A stretch of DNA of 64,000 bases from Siphonodentalium dalli (lineage: Eukaryota; Mollusca; Scaphopoda; Gadilida; Siphonodentaliidae), in the NCBI GenBank assembly GCA_032622095.1, contig CP136064.1, positions 128,573,605 to 128,637,604 on the forward strand. The letters are read 5' to 3'. Positions 23,201 through 35,662 of the stretch are shown in pieces (positions within the stretch are counted from its first letter, which is position 1; each line of letters begins with the position of its first letter). The notes under the pieces are model-generated. The model searched no databases. It saw only the letters and a list, made by a program, of their open reading frames with translations, and had not been told where the DNA came from. The position numbers and the translations under genes are program-made.

Positions 23201-23204
23201 TTAA

Positions 23205-24246
23205 TGGACGGTCACTCTAACGCATTGTTATCGTTTGTATAATTGACGCACGTCTCCAATTGATGCAACCGTTGCGTTTATTCGATTATATAAACCACAA
23301 GTAAAGTATACCCCACATAATTAACACTCGCCAACAAAAAGTAACATCAAAGTCGGCGTGGACATCCATTAGATAATTACAAGCGCCATGATTCCACAAA
23401 CATCAAACAGTTAGTATTTCTCTGACTAACCAGGGCTAATCTTGACGCCCCTTCATTATATGTTATGTCAATAGTTTACTGTAGTCACTTATATTTTGCC
23501 TTTTGCTCCAAACCAAAGAACATTTTATTATAAGGAGGCTCAGTCTTCATAGCGTGTGTAGATATTTTATCAAATGTCTATCATCATCATCATCATCATC
23601 ATCAAATGTTTCGGAACAAGTCATTTGACTTTTGGTTCCAATATACAAAGAATTGGTTATATACATTATGTCACAATAACTCAGTCATCATATATATACT
23701 TCAGACTATATACTTGATAGTCTATCTGGGATTTGAATTCTGTCAGAGAAGCGGCGTTGCATGGCAATGTGTTCTATGTATGAGTTTGATAATTATAAAC
23801 ATCGCTGTTCATGGCTATCGTTGCGTGTGTGGTATAATGCCATAACTAACCATTTCCTCGACTCAGCATTTAGACTACTGAGTTCTGGGCCAATTCATCT
23901 AATACAAGCACAATTCATCTAATACAAGCGTACCTTTGTAATTTCTAGTTTTTGTAGTCGCCGAGAAGACAATCAATCCAGAACTGAATAAGTGTCAAAC
24001 AAGACATGCATTCGTGTGACAATTAAGTGACATATCATTAAGTGGAGAAGCAAGTCATGCACATTACGTGAATCATCAAAAGGACATGACGAAGGTCGTC
24101 AGGGAAATCAAGTCGTGTCAACCTCACATATAAGGTAGACCAAAACACATTCAGCCACCAGAAGCAGTCGAAACAGTCAGAGGGTCGAACCAGTCGAGAA
24201 CAAGTCAGTCAGTATCGCTGAACTGGTCACTGTCAACCCCTTTCGT
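23205..24246. other. Unassigned; short ATC microsatellite
   Basis: An (ATC)n run of about eight units lies at 23580-23604. A short direct duplication CAATTCATCTAATACAAGC occurs twice at about 23890-23928. No gene recognised. Confidence 0.45.
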
Positions 24247-24326
24247 TCAGTTGGGTACCCAGCTTTTTTTAATTTACAGTTGGGTACCCAGCTTTTATAA
24301 AATTTACAGTTGGGTACCCAGCTTTA
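24247..24326. repeat. Three tandem 30-bp units with GTTGGGTACCCAGC palindrome
   Basis: Units of CAGTTGGGTACCCAGCTTT spaced 30 bp apart with T/A-rich spacers. The core TGGGTACCCA is a perfect palindrome. Tandem protein-binding sites are possible, but nothing nearby says for which gene. Confidence 0.85.
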
Positions 24327-24634
24327 TGAAATCTCACACAGAACGTGATTTATTAATTATTTGATTGCGCATTTGCGGTTTGTTGTTTTCCAAATGAACC
24401 TGTTAAGTTTACGATGCTTGAAATAAATTAACAGCGGAAAAGAATTGTAGATCCTGCAGATCGACTGCTGTGCTGACTATACTGTATCCTTAAAATGGAA
24501 ACAATGCCAATAATGGCAATATGAACTATAAAACTCGAATGTATACGAATTATAACATTATAAGATTAATAGCAACAACAAATGTCCTTGAATTGGCCTT
24601 TAGGTCATAATTATCGATCCACACCATTCCGCTC
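24327..24634. other. Unassigned AT-rich DNA
   Basis: Nothing recognised. Confidence 0.4.
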
Positions 24635-24755
24635 CACAGTTGTTGGAAACTTGTCAAAAAAACCGAAAAGATATGTCACCGCCACTACTATATATTAATA
24701 AGTAGTGGTGGTGACATCTCTTTTCGGGTTTTTTAACAAGTTTCCAACAACTGTG
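24635..24755. repeat. Long near-perfect hairpin
   Basis: CACAGTTGTTGGAAACTTGT at the left pairs with ACAAGTTTCCAACAACTGTG at the right. The complementarity continues through AAAACCCGAAAAGA- and GTCACC-CCACTACT-type segments to a tiny AT loop. The arms are about 58 bp. Confidence 0.88.
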
Positions 24756-25770
24756 TTCCGCTCATTGCCTGCTGATAAGTATTTAGAAAGCACAATGTGA
24801 GTTAGGTCAACATGACCGCTTTCGCAGATTGCTGCTTCCGTTCATGACTGAACTAAATGTGAGTCGGCAATGAATGGGTTCGTTGATCGTGGAATCCCCT
24901 TTCATCACCGGTGACGCAGCGGCTATTTTCGGCACGTTGTTTACAAATTGATAAAATGTGAAATTGCCACTCGCATTTCAGGACAAGAGACGGACTTGAC
25001 TTGGCTGTCGCATACCACGTTGGCGTGTTATAGGATGGTAATAACAACTATACTGTCACAGAATCTCATCCGAATCATCACGATAGCAAGCAAGACTGTT
25101 GTCGCTTCGATGCCGATGGTTTGAAACGACGAAGCACCCAGACTTTGCAGTTTACACGAAAATAGGGCATGAGACATCAGGAATGTCATCCACCTGCCAC
25201 CATATCTGTGACATCAGCGCTCATTCTGAAACGAATCTTTCGTGTTCTCCAATGATCAAAGTTATTCATATTAACACTCAACAGAGTTAACCATGACTGT
25301 AAACCAAGTCTTGTTGAAATTGCAGTCAAATGTGGTTGAAAATGTGACTTTCAACTTTCAACTGGGCCTAGTATTATAACTAGACCTTTTCCAGCATTGT
25401 TTCAAACAAAACTGTTACAGACTATATAGTACCGCTAGTCCGAACCATGTCTATAGGCCTATGTATGGTCAGTGTTGAATGATTGGAACAACATGCAGAT
25501 CACGTGTACTGGACAAGCATGTATACACATTGAATTCGCTCTGCACAATGAGTGGCAATGGAATGGTCCACGTCAACTTAGTTTCATGAACTTTGTTTCG
25601 TGCACTATTGATTTGATCAATCTACCCTCATTAAATGACTAGACTGTATTAAATGGTATTGGTGATATGATATTGTGTTCCAATCCACAGCTGAAGTCCA
25701 GACTACTCCAAATACATGTATATAAATCTATTTTACACATCATACATTTAGTTATTTTTTACTCTGTCCC
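24756..25770. other. Unassigned DNA
   Basis: No gene recognised. A minus-strand string reading CVTGDERGFH near 24900 faintly recalls mariner transposase but has no supporting context. Confidence 0.4.
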
Positions 25771-25774
25771 TTAA

Positions 25775-26267
25775 AGAGACGGTTGGCCTTGGCGGTGGGT
25801 ATCCTGTGAAAATATCTCCACCCGTCAAAAACCGCCACAAACAGAAAGAACATCAAAATGTAGATAGACTTTGTCCGTATACAAATAAGAAATATCACAT
25901 AAACAGTACGTTATGGTCATATGTTTGACCATTGTTATGTAAACAAAGGCATAAAAAGTTACTTTTCTGGTGTTTGTTTATATTATGATGGTAAACATAA
26001 AGAGCGTTCTTTGTTGGTGAATACCTGATATGGAACTAATAAAGAGCGTTAATGCCATTTGTGTGTGATTAGCCAGTAGCATTGTGCTGTCTTCTGTAAC
26101 ACAATCAGTCTCTTCTTAGGTAAAATATAGTAGGTCTCTATGATAACATGCTGTTTACGCGATGGTCATGGTATATGTGAACGGAGCTGTATGCGTTTTA
26201 CTGTTTTTCTGTTTACGGTGTTTGGAACAAAAATGAATATTTTCGACAATTAAGGCCGCACGTGCCT
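25775..26267 (+). mobile_element. TTAA-flanked MITE, copy B
   Basis: The 493-bp element lies between TTAA at 25771-25774 and 26268-26271. It is more diverged from copy A than C is, but keeps GGCGGTGGGTAT, CGTCAAAAACCGCCA, TAAACATAAAGAGCGTT and TTTGTGTGTGATTAGCCA in the same order. Confidence 0.75.
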
Positions 26268-26428
26268 TTAAAAGCTTTACAGCCAAGCTGAATCATAAAT
26301 AGTTGCTTTCTATGATTGAAAGTGTCAATGACACTGTACTATGGCTGAATTGGTCATTGTCGCATGCAAAAAAACAAAAACACCCCGATCTCTCTCAAAT
26401 GTACCAAAAGAGTTAACTCTTTAATGAT

Positions 26429-26603
26429 CCTGTGCCAGAGCATTCTCTTATATATGCAAGTCTTGCATAGGGAGCCTCGCATATATAAGAGAATGCACTG
26501 GCTTACAAGGTCAACATACATATTGTTTGGTCAAAGTATTTTCTTATATATGTGAGACTGCCTGTGAGACTCGCATATATAAGAGAATGCATTGGCACAG
26601 GGT
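26429..26603. repeat. Nested multi-arm inverted repeat
   Basis: Four copies of a CATTCTCTTATATATGC-like unit alternate in orientation. The outermost pair (CCTGTGCCAGAGCATTCTC and GAGAATGCATTGGCACAGG) can form one long stem enclosing the inner two. Alternatively, two adjacent hairpins can form (26441-26495 and about 26537-26592). A fifth partial copy is at about 28473-28500. Confidence 0.8.
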
Positions 26604-27477
26604 TTTCCAAATTTTCAGGAAACTCCAGTCTTGAAAGGGTTAAATGACACAAAGAATCTCGGAGTATCATTTGTATGTGCAAGTTAAACTCAACATGGGT
26701 GGAATACCCTTACAAACTTCCTTCAAAATTTAACTAAAATAAAAAACAAATAATTATAATAATATTAAACATGCCACTAATTTAAAATAATTTTTTTTAA
26801 CGAGATTTGGAGATGCTAGTGACTTTTTGCACATTTTGTAAGATTCTGGGTGTCATTTTGCATGTTTAAGAGATCCTGGGTGTAATTTTGTTTTTTGCAC
26901 AAAACCATTTGACACTGACCTATTCACCTGTACTATGGCTCGAGGGGTCAGGTTACCACGTTTTCAGATTTTTGCAATTGTTGACCAGGGACCAGTCTAT
27001 GCAATTGAGACATTAGGTCTGAGCAAATAAACAGACATAAGAGTCACATAAACTACATCTAGAAATTAATTTTCATTTACTAAACAATTCTATATTAACT
27101 TCAAGAAGAAAATCTGTTTATAATTGAAATGTACTTTTACTTCTTTGAAGCAGAAACTTAAACAGTTGTTACAAAATTTTGCGTAACAGACTGTCCATGT
27201 CAAATCGAACCAGCCACCTGATTCGTAGTAACCTGAGCATTTCTGCTGTACTATGACTATGAAGATGGTCACCAGTGTTTACCGCAGAACAGCCGACATG
27301 ACCCAATTCATAATGATAGTAAAAAGCTTACATACTAATGTATTTTACGTTGTGTAATTTACTGAAATCCAAGATGGAGTATGAGAGCCATGTTTGTGGG
27401 CCGATTCATCCCAAAACACCTACATTTTTAACATATTAATCTTTTCTTGATGGGAGCTGTGCTGGTGTAGCATTTTT
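26604..27477. other. Unassigned AT-rich DNA
   Basis: No gene or clear repeat unit identified. Confidence 0.4.
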
Positions 27478-28475
27478 AGCTCAACTTTACTTTGTAAAGT
27501 TTGAGCTATTGCCATGGCTGTGTCGTCCGTCGTGCATGTGTGTGTGCATGTGTGCGTCAACAATTTCCTTTAGCACGGGCTACAGGTTGTACCTTTGGTC
27601 GGATCATTATAAAATTTGTCATATCTGTTGACATTGACATGTAGACGAGAACGAGTCATTTTGGGGTCATTCGGGGAAAAAACATGGCCGCTAGTGGCCA
27701 TCTTGGATTTCAAAATTCAATCCATTAGCACGGGCTACAGGTCGTACTGTTTGTCTGATCATCATGAAATTTGTCATGGATGTTAATATTGACATGTAGA
27801 TGGGAACGAGTAATTTTGGGGTTGTTCGGCCTAAAAACATGGCCGCCGGCAGCCATCTTATATTTTACTCTTTGCATGACTAAATTCTTTGGCACGGCCT
27901 ACAGGTCGTACCTTTTGTCGGATCATCATAAAATGTGTCACGGATGTTAACAATGACATGTAGATGGGAACGAGTCATTTTGGGGTCATTCGGCCAAAAA
28001 ACATGGCCTCCAGCAGCCATCTTGGATTTTACTCTTTGTATGACTAAATCCTTTAGCACGGGCTACAGGTTCTACTTTTAGTCTGATCATCATAAAATTT
28101 GTCATGACTGTTGAAATTGGAATGTAGATGGGAACGAGTCATTGTGGGGTCATTCGGACAAAAAACATGGCTGCCAGCAGCCATCTTGGATTTAAAAATT
28201 AAATCCATTAGCACGGGCTACAGGTCGTACCATTGGTCTGATCATCATGAAATTTGTCATGGATGTTAACATTGACATGTAGATGGGAACGAGTAATTTT
28301 GGGGTCATTCGGCCAAAATACATGGCCGCCGGCAGCCATCTTAGATTTACTCTTTGCATGACTAAATTCTTTGGCACGGCCTACAGGTCGTACCTTTGGT
28401 CGGATCATCATAAAATGTGTCATGGATGTTAACAATGACATGCAGATGAGAACGAGTAATTTTGGGGTCATTCTC
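27478..28475. repeat. Tandem repeat, six units of about 150-165 bp
   Basis: A lead-in containing GTTTGAGCTATTGCCATGG precedes units starting near 27571, 27724, 27890, 28057, 28208 and 28372. Each begins TTAGCACGGGCTACAGG or TTGGCACGGCCTACAGG and contains CGGATCAT-ATAAAATTTGTCA, ACATGTAGATGGGAACGAGT and ACATGGCCGCC-GCAGCCATCTT. Similar sequences are common in marine invertebrate genomes (recollection). Frames across it are not genes. Confidence 0.85.
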
Positions 28476-29238
28476 TTATGTATGTGAGGCTCCCTATGAT
28501 CTGTAATTGATTTACATAGTGTAATACTGAAATCTGAGGCCAACAGCAACAATGTTTTTTAGCCGATTCATAAAAAGGCGCCTCATTCTCAGCTGAATTT
28601 TGAAATCTCAAATGGCAAACGACAGCCATTTTTTGGCCAATTCACCCCTAAAACTGAAAACCCCTAAAACTGAAAACCAAGATGGGGCAAATAATGCCAG
28701 ACATGGTGAATTTCCCTTTTACCTAAACTTCAGAAGATGGTTATGAGGTTTAATAAAGAGGAAATTTTACTATAATTGACATTATCTTCCCCATGTAATA
28801 TGACTATACAAATATATGGGTATTGGAAATGGGCCAAGCCTTGGGGAATATGTGTTTATTGTATTATTTAAGAAATGGATGTTGATTTGCCTGCATTCCA
28901 TAGAGTATGGATGCAAGTTGGTCTGATATTTTGTGTGGAATGCGAAAGATTTCCAAGTTATAATATCTTAAATGTCAAGGAAACTTGGGTATATGGAATT
29001 TCCTTAGCTTTTATAGATATGATGGATCTTATTGCGGATTACTGTTCGGATGAGGATGAGCATGGTGGGCGTCAACAGTTTTGAAGACTTGTTGTATAAT
29101 CACAAGTTTTAGAATTTTTTTGGACACGCCCATATCGAAAATATACTTACGCCCATTTTTATCAACGATTCTCAAATATATAGTACTATAGTACTAACAT
29201 ACTCAAAATACACTTATGCCCAATTTTACGATTGAACC
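28476..29238. other. Unassigned DNA
   Basis: Contains a direct repeat CCCCTAAAACTGAAAACC near 28646-28680 and a 69-codon open frame (28875-29084) with no recognisable family. I do not call a gene. Confidence 0.4.
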
Positions 29239-31079
29239 TAATAGTTGGGGAGCCCGCATATGTTCCATTTACACTTTTGCGTACAAAAGGTTTGACCCCC
29301 TAAAGTTGGTACCAATTATGGAACATTCTGAAAAACTGATTTCTTAAGTTGCGCATTCCTGGGGTTTAGGGGCCGCTGAACCCCAAAAAGTGCCAAAAAT
29401 CACTTCTATTTACACTTCCGCGTACATCGATGAATTTTGGTTTGATGATACTCCTAAGTGTACTGATAAAGAAAACACAACTTAAGAAAGGGATTTTCCT
29501 GGGGTTTTCACATAAGAAAGGGGGTCCCATGCTGAACCCCAAAAGGTGATTTTTCACTTTTTTTTACTCTTTCGCGTACATCCATAATTTTTGGTCTCAA
29601 AGTACTTTCATATATACTAATTATAAAAACACAACTTAAGAAGCAACTTTTCCTGGGGTTTTAAGATAAGAAGGGGGTCATCGGGTCACCCCCAAAACGT
29701 AAAAAATCACTTTTATTTATATGAATGCATTCGTCCAACGTGTGTGTATGTGCGTACATCCCTGGAACGTTGCACTATTACAACAAATACATCCCTAAAT
29801 CGATACGATCAACTTAAGAAATATATATTCATGTCGTTTTCTGATAAGAACGAGACCTGTTACCCACCCCCCCCAACCCGATCCATTTTCTAGAACTATA
29901 AGTGAGCCAGTTTTATGAAAATTATAGCGGAAAATCTTGTAAAATGTATACAAATGTATATATTTTCGTGAAGCTAAGACATAATGACACTTTTTTGGGC
30001 CAAAATTGAAACTCACCATCCAAGATGGCCACCAAAATGGCCGCCGGAAGTTGAAAATATGACATTTGTTCACAAATATCTTCTAGATCAATTCATGCTG
30101 TTTGGAACTGGTTGAGTAATGCAACTTTATTTTGTGTTTTGTATATTAACTGATCATTGGAGCAATTAAATATGCAATTATTGGGGTCCTAACCCCTTCC
30201 GATCCCTCAAATATTCGATTGTACAGAATGCGGTATAAAATTTCACAAAAAATTACAATTGGGATTCTATTCATATTTCAACATGAAATGAACAGAACTT
30301 TGTAATGTAAGTGAGGCATATCATTATCTATGAATATTCCAAATCACTGGAACCAAAAGTCTTACTTTGGCTCAAAATGGCTGCCAATATGGCCGCCAAA
30401 TATGGAAAATGGTAAATATTACACCAGCATGTCTTGCAATCGCTTACAAGTTGTGTTGATGTATAAAATGGACTATTCTGCATTCTATACATTGAATACT
30501 AACATGTCTGATGCACCATGGTTAATTGTTACTATTTTCACCACTGACATCGTCAAAAATATTGGACATTTCTCTAAAAAGCTTGACATAAATATTGGCA
30601 AAAATTCAGTTTTCAGGTTTGGACCATTTTTTCTGGTAAAATATAACTATCTTTGGATTGAAAGGTGTTTATTGTTTTGGTCTATCTTAAATGTGTCACA
30701 CTACAGTGTTTATAGATCAAGATGGCTTCCAAAATGTAAATTTCTAATTTTTTACATATATATATCCCGAACATTCTCTGCATTATTCGAAAATATAGCA
30801 AATTGTGACTCAGTTGGTTATTATACATGTTAGTTAATTAACTGACAACTACATGTTCTATTCCCAGTTGTCCCATTTCCGTATGGGGCATGACAAATTC
30901 ATTTTAAAGTATGTAATTTTGCCGAGAACCTCTTTTGTGATTTTGGCCATATTTATTGAAAGGAAATGGGCAGAACTTTGAGACAGACCATAATCTTTGG
31001 CTATTATGTTCATTATGATAAAAAAAATGTCAACAGGATACAGTGTGGATGCCAAGATCATAGCCAGGGAGTTACTCTG

Positions 31080-33435
31080 TGATCATATGTGAGGTGAATA
31101 GGTATACAGGGAGTTATTGTATGTCATGACTGATGTGAGTAGGTATATAATGAGTGACTATATGGTTATGAGTGGGTTGTCCATGGTAAGATGCATCTAG
31201 GTATACAGGGAGAGGTCATGGTCAGATGTGAGGTGAATCGGTATGCATGGAGTGACTGTATGGTGTATGATTGTGTATATCCAGTACGGGTGCACTCGGT
31301 GTGTCTGTATGGTCATTTGTGTGGTGTATGGATATAGCTACATGGTCATCTATGTGTTGATTATGTATATATGGAGTGACTGTAAGGTCATGGGTGGGAT
31401 GTACATGCGTTGTATGTATGATCATGGATGGGGTGTGTGGATAAATAGGTAGTGATTTTATGGTTACGGGTAATGTGTATAGGTATACATGGAATGACTG
31501 TACGGTCATGATTGAATATGAATACCTGGAGTTTATCGAGTGGAGTGGACATTATCGAGCGTGTGGGTACATAGAGAGTGTCCTTGTGGTATCGGGTGGG
31601 ATGTATATTTATATATCTCGTGGATGTATTATCATTGGTGGGTGTATACGGCTTAGCTGTATTATCATGGATGGCGTGTATGATTATACAGTGAATTGCT
31701 GAATCGTCATGTGTGAGGTGTATACGCAAGTATGGATTGTTTGAGTGGTCGTATGTGCGGGTTTTTTGTATATATGGAAGAGCTGAATGGCCATTAGTGA
31801 GGTTTACATGTATACCTGGAGTGAATGTATGGTCTAGGGTGGGCTGCATATGTATATCGAGTGGTTATATGACTATGAGTGTCGAATAGGTATACAGGTA
31901 GTGACCGTGTGGTTAATGGTGAAATGATAACATGTAGGTATACACGTAGTGACTGTATGATCATAAATGTAATGAACATCTATACAGGGGGTGACAGGCG
32001 TATGAGTATACATGTACCTGGTGTTCCTGTTTGGTGACTCGTGTCGGTATCGTCATGTGTAGGTTATACCAGTACACACACGTGTTGCTTTATTGTCATG
32101 GGCGAGGGATATGTGTATATAGCGAGTGGCTATATGGCCATGGATGAGGTGCATATGCATACATGGAGTGACTATTAGTATATCTTGAGTGGCTATTCGG
32201 CTATGGTGTGACACATAGGGATACAGGGATTGACATGGCCAATGTTGAAGTGAATATGTATACAAGGATTGACCATGATCGTGTATAAATGTTTTGAATA
32301 GATACACACGGGGTGACTATATGGCCATAGGTCAGGTGAAGGAGTATACCAGGTAACATGGGTGAGGGTATGTGTATGGAGCGAGTGGCTATATGGCCAT
32401 TGGTGATGTGCATATGTATACCGGAGTGACTTTATGGTCATTGTTGTGGTGTTGATGTATATATTGATTGTATATTTGACCATGCGTTTGGAGAATATGT
32501 ATACAGGGATGATGACCTTATGGCCAATGGTGAGATGAATGGGTATACCAGGAGTGACTATATGGTTATGGGTCATGTTTAGGAGTATACCCGGTGTGCC
32601 TGCATTGTGACGCGTGACTGTATGGTCATCCGTGGTCATGGGTCAGGTGTACATGTATACAGTGGGTCACTATATTGTTATGTCTGTGGTGTTTATGTAT
32701 ATATGTAATGACTGTGTGATAATGGGTGGCTATCGCTTTCCACGATATGACATGACATCTCTATTGATTAACATATCCTTGAGTTATTGTGGAAATCGAT
32801 AGCCGCCCAAGGTACACATGTACAACCCACCCATTACCCCAGTCACTACATATGTACATAAACACCACACAAATGACAACACAGTCACCCACTTTATACA
32901 CGTACATGTACTACTACACCTGAGCATACAGTCATACTTGGTTATACCCGTACATACCACAAATGACGATACAGCCACGAGTCACCATGCATGAACACCA
33001 GGTATACACCTACACCCGACACATGACCATATAGTCACTCTATGTATACATATTCACGATCATACAGTCACTCTTTGTATACATATTCACCTCACCATGG
33101 ACCATACAGCCACTACATGCATACATATTCGCCATACACATGCCCATAGAGTCAATCCAGGTATACATATGCACATCACCAATGGTGATATCCCTTCCAG
33201 ATATACCAATATCCGCACATACGACCACTCATAAGTTCCATACTTGACATACTCATACACGCCATCCATGATAATAAATATACTCCCCATATACCACCAA
33301 TGATAACACATCCACAACATATATAAATATACGTCCCACCGTTACCAACAGGGCACTCCCTTTATATCCACACATCATTCATGACCATACAATAACTCCG
33401 TGTATACCTATTATCCTCATCTATGATAATAGAGT
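31080..33435. repeat. Minisatellite that reverses orientation at its centre
   Basis: From 31080 to about 32720, irregular 40-60-bp units read GGTATACATGGAGTGACT then ATATGGTCATGGGTGAGGTG. From about 32810 to 33435 the complementary form is read (TGACCATA-AGTCACT-TATGTATAC). The left array is about 2.6 times longer than the right. The open frames rich in His, Thr and Ile across this zone reflect the repeat, not a protein. Confidence 0.85.
32724..32808. repeat. Central hairpin at the orientation switch
   Basis: GGGTGGCTATCGCTTTCCAC (32724-32743) pairs with GTGGAAATCGATAGCCGCCC (32789-32808) with two mismatches and a 45-bp loop. It lies exactly between the two opposed minisatellite arrays. Confidence 0.85.
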
Positions 33436-34574
33436 ATTAAACTCCCTGGCTGCCATCTTGGCTTCCACCCTGTATCCAGTTGATAATTTTTTATCATAAT
33501 GGGCCAGAATACTCACATATCATGGTTCATCTCAGTTCCGTCTCAAAGTTCTGCCCATTCCCTTTCAATAATATGGCCATAATCACAAAAGAGGTTCTCC
33601 GCAAAATTCGATATTGCAACTTTAAAATGAATTTGTCATGCCCCATACGGAACTGGGACAAACATAATAGATCGTAGTTGTCAGTTAATTACATTGTAAC
33701 TAACACGTACAGTAACCAAGTGAGTCACAATTTGCCACCCTTTTCGGATAATGCAGAGAATAATGTTCGGGATATGTTAACTTTTAAGTTTTTACAAATT
33801 TGGTTGCCATTTTGGAAGCCATCTTGAGCAATTTAGTCTTTAAACACTGTAGTGTGACACATTTAAGATAGACCAAAACAATAAACACCTTTCAATACAT
33901 AGATAGTTACATTTTACTTGAACAAATGGTCGAACCCTGAAAAGTGAATTTTTGCCGATATTTATGTAAAGTTTGTGAGAGAAAAATCCAATATTTCTGG
34001 TGATGTCAGTGGTGACAATAGTAAAAATAATCCATGGTGCATCAGACATGTTAGTATGCAATGTATAGAAAACAGATTAGCAAATTGTGTACATCAACCA
34101 CAACTTGTAAGCGATTGCAGGACACCCTGGGGCAATAGTTACCATTTTCCATATTTTGGCGGCCATTTTCGCAGCCATTTTGAGCCAAAGTAAGATTTAT
34201 GGTTCCTGAGATTTGGAATATTCATAGGTAATGATATGCTTCACTTACATTACAATGTTCTTTTCAATTCTTGTTGAAATATGACTAGAATCCCAATTGT
34301 GATTTTGTTTAAATTTTGTACTGCGTTCTGTACAATCGAATTTTTGAGGGATCGGAAGGGGTTAGGACCCCAATAATTGCATATTTAATTGCTCCAATGA
34401 TCATTTAATATACAAAACACAAAATAAAGTTGCATTACTCAACCAGTTCCAAACAGCATGAATTGATCTAGAAGATATTTGTGAACAAATGTCATTTTCA
34501 ACTTCCGGCGGCCATTTTGGCGGCCATTTTTGATGGTTCAATTTTGGCCCAAAAAAGTGTCATTATGTCTTAGC

Positions 34575-35022
34575 CTCACGAAAATATATACATTTGTATA
34601 CATTTTACTAGATTTTCCCGCTATAATTTTCTTAAAACTGGCTCACTTATAGTTCTAGAAAATGGATCGGGTTGTGGGGGGGGGGGGGTAACAAGTCTCG
34701 TTCTTATCAGAAAATGACATGAATATATATTTCTTAAGTTGATCGTATCGATTTAGGGATGTATTGGTTGTAACAGTGCAACGTTCCAGGGGTGTACGCG
34801 AAAATATATACATTTGTATACATTTTACAAGATTTTCCGCTATAATTTTCATAAAACTGGCTCACTTATAGTTCTAGAAAATGGATCGGGTGGGGGGGGG
34901 GGGGGGGGTGGGTAACAGGTCTCGTTCTTATCAGAAAATGACATGAATATATATTTCTTAAGTTGATCGTATCGATTTAGGGATGTATTGGTTGTAACAG
35001 TGCAACGTTCCAGGGGTGTACG
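34575..35022. repeat. 224-bp tandem duplication in the right arm
   Basis: Two near-identical units (about 34575-34799 and 34800-35022) each contain AAAATATATACATTTGTATA, GGATCGGGT followed by a G tract of variable length, and GCAACGTTCCAGGGGTGTAC. The left arm has only one copy, so the duplication came after the inverted repeat formed. Confidence 0.85.
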
Positions 35023-35560
35023 CACATACACACACGTTGGACGAATGCAATCATGTAAATAAAAGTGATTTTTTACGTTTTGAGGGGTGACCCGATGACC
35101 CCCTTCTTATCTTAAAACCCCAGGAAAAGTTGCTTCTTAAGTTGTGTTTTTATAATTAGTATATATGAAAGTACTTTGAGACCAAAAATTATGGATGTAC
35201 GCGAAAGTATAAAAAAAAGTGAAAAATCACGTTTTGGGGTTCAGCATGGGACCCCCTTTCTTATCTGAAAACCCCAGGAAAATCCCTTTCTTAAGTTGTG
35301 TTTTCTTAATCAGTACACTTAGGAGTATCATCAAACCAAAATTCATCGATGTACGCGGAAGTGTAAATAGAAGTGATTTTTGGCACTTTTTGGGGTTCAG
35401 CGGCCCCTAAACCCCAGGAATGCGCAACTTAAGAAATCGGTTTTTCAGAATGTTCCATTATTGGTACCAACTTTAGGGGGTCAAACCTTTTGTACGCAAA
35501 AGTGTAAATAGAACATATGCGGGCTCCCTAACTATAACGAGACCCATTATCTTCTACTAT

Positions 35561-35576
35561 GTAAGTAAGTGAACTA

Positions 35577-35607
<31 letters not shown>

Positions 35608-35662
35608 GAACTATGGCTATCAACAAGTAAGTAAGTGATCGGAACTATGGCTATCAACAAGT
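35561..35662. repeat. (GTAA)n microsatellite with interspersed AACTATGGCTATCAACAA
   Basis: GTAAGTAAGT tracts alternate with two copies of AACTATGGCTATCAACAA, just outside the end of the large inverted repeat. Confidence 0.85.

Larger units (their letters stand above)
29239..35538. mobile_element. 6.3-kb inverted repeat with minisatellite centre
   Basis: The left arm (29239 to about 31075) and right arm (about 33435-35538) are inverted copies along their whole length. The outer ends read ATAGTT-GGGAGCCCGCATAT on both sides. Matched inner landmarks in mirror order include TGTACGCAAAAGTGTAAAT, CCCCAGGAAAATCCCTTTC, GATCCATTTTCTAGAACTAT, GGCGGCCATTTTG, ATTGCATATTTAATTGC and ATGCCCCATACGG. The arms enclose a minisatellite (31080-33435). 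No intact protein is present; short frames that occur in both arms are mirror copies of the same DNA. The element may be a giant foldback transposon or an inverted segmental duplication. Confidence 0.85.

Noticed and set aside
24853-25047. Minus-strand string CVTGDERGFH resembling a mariner transposase motif
   Set aside because: The expected neighbouring residues and the rest of a mariner transposase are absent; a short chance match.
27571-28475. Frames across the 150-bp tandem repeat considered as genes
   Set aside because: They overlap repeated units and reproduce the same diverged peptide; no conserved domain.
30330-30833. 167-codon open frame with a related 73-codon frame at 33840-34061
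   Set aside because: The two frames are the same DNA in the two arms of the large inverted repeat. The similarity reflects duplication, not coding constraint, and the second copy is broken.
31222-32639. Several long open frames rich in His, Thr, Ile and Pro on the minus strand
   Set aside because: They follow the minisatellite unit and change frame with unit length; no start context, splice sites or family match.
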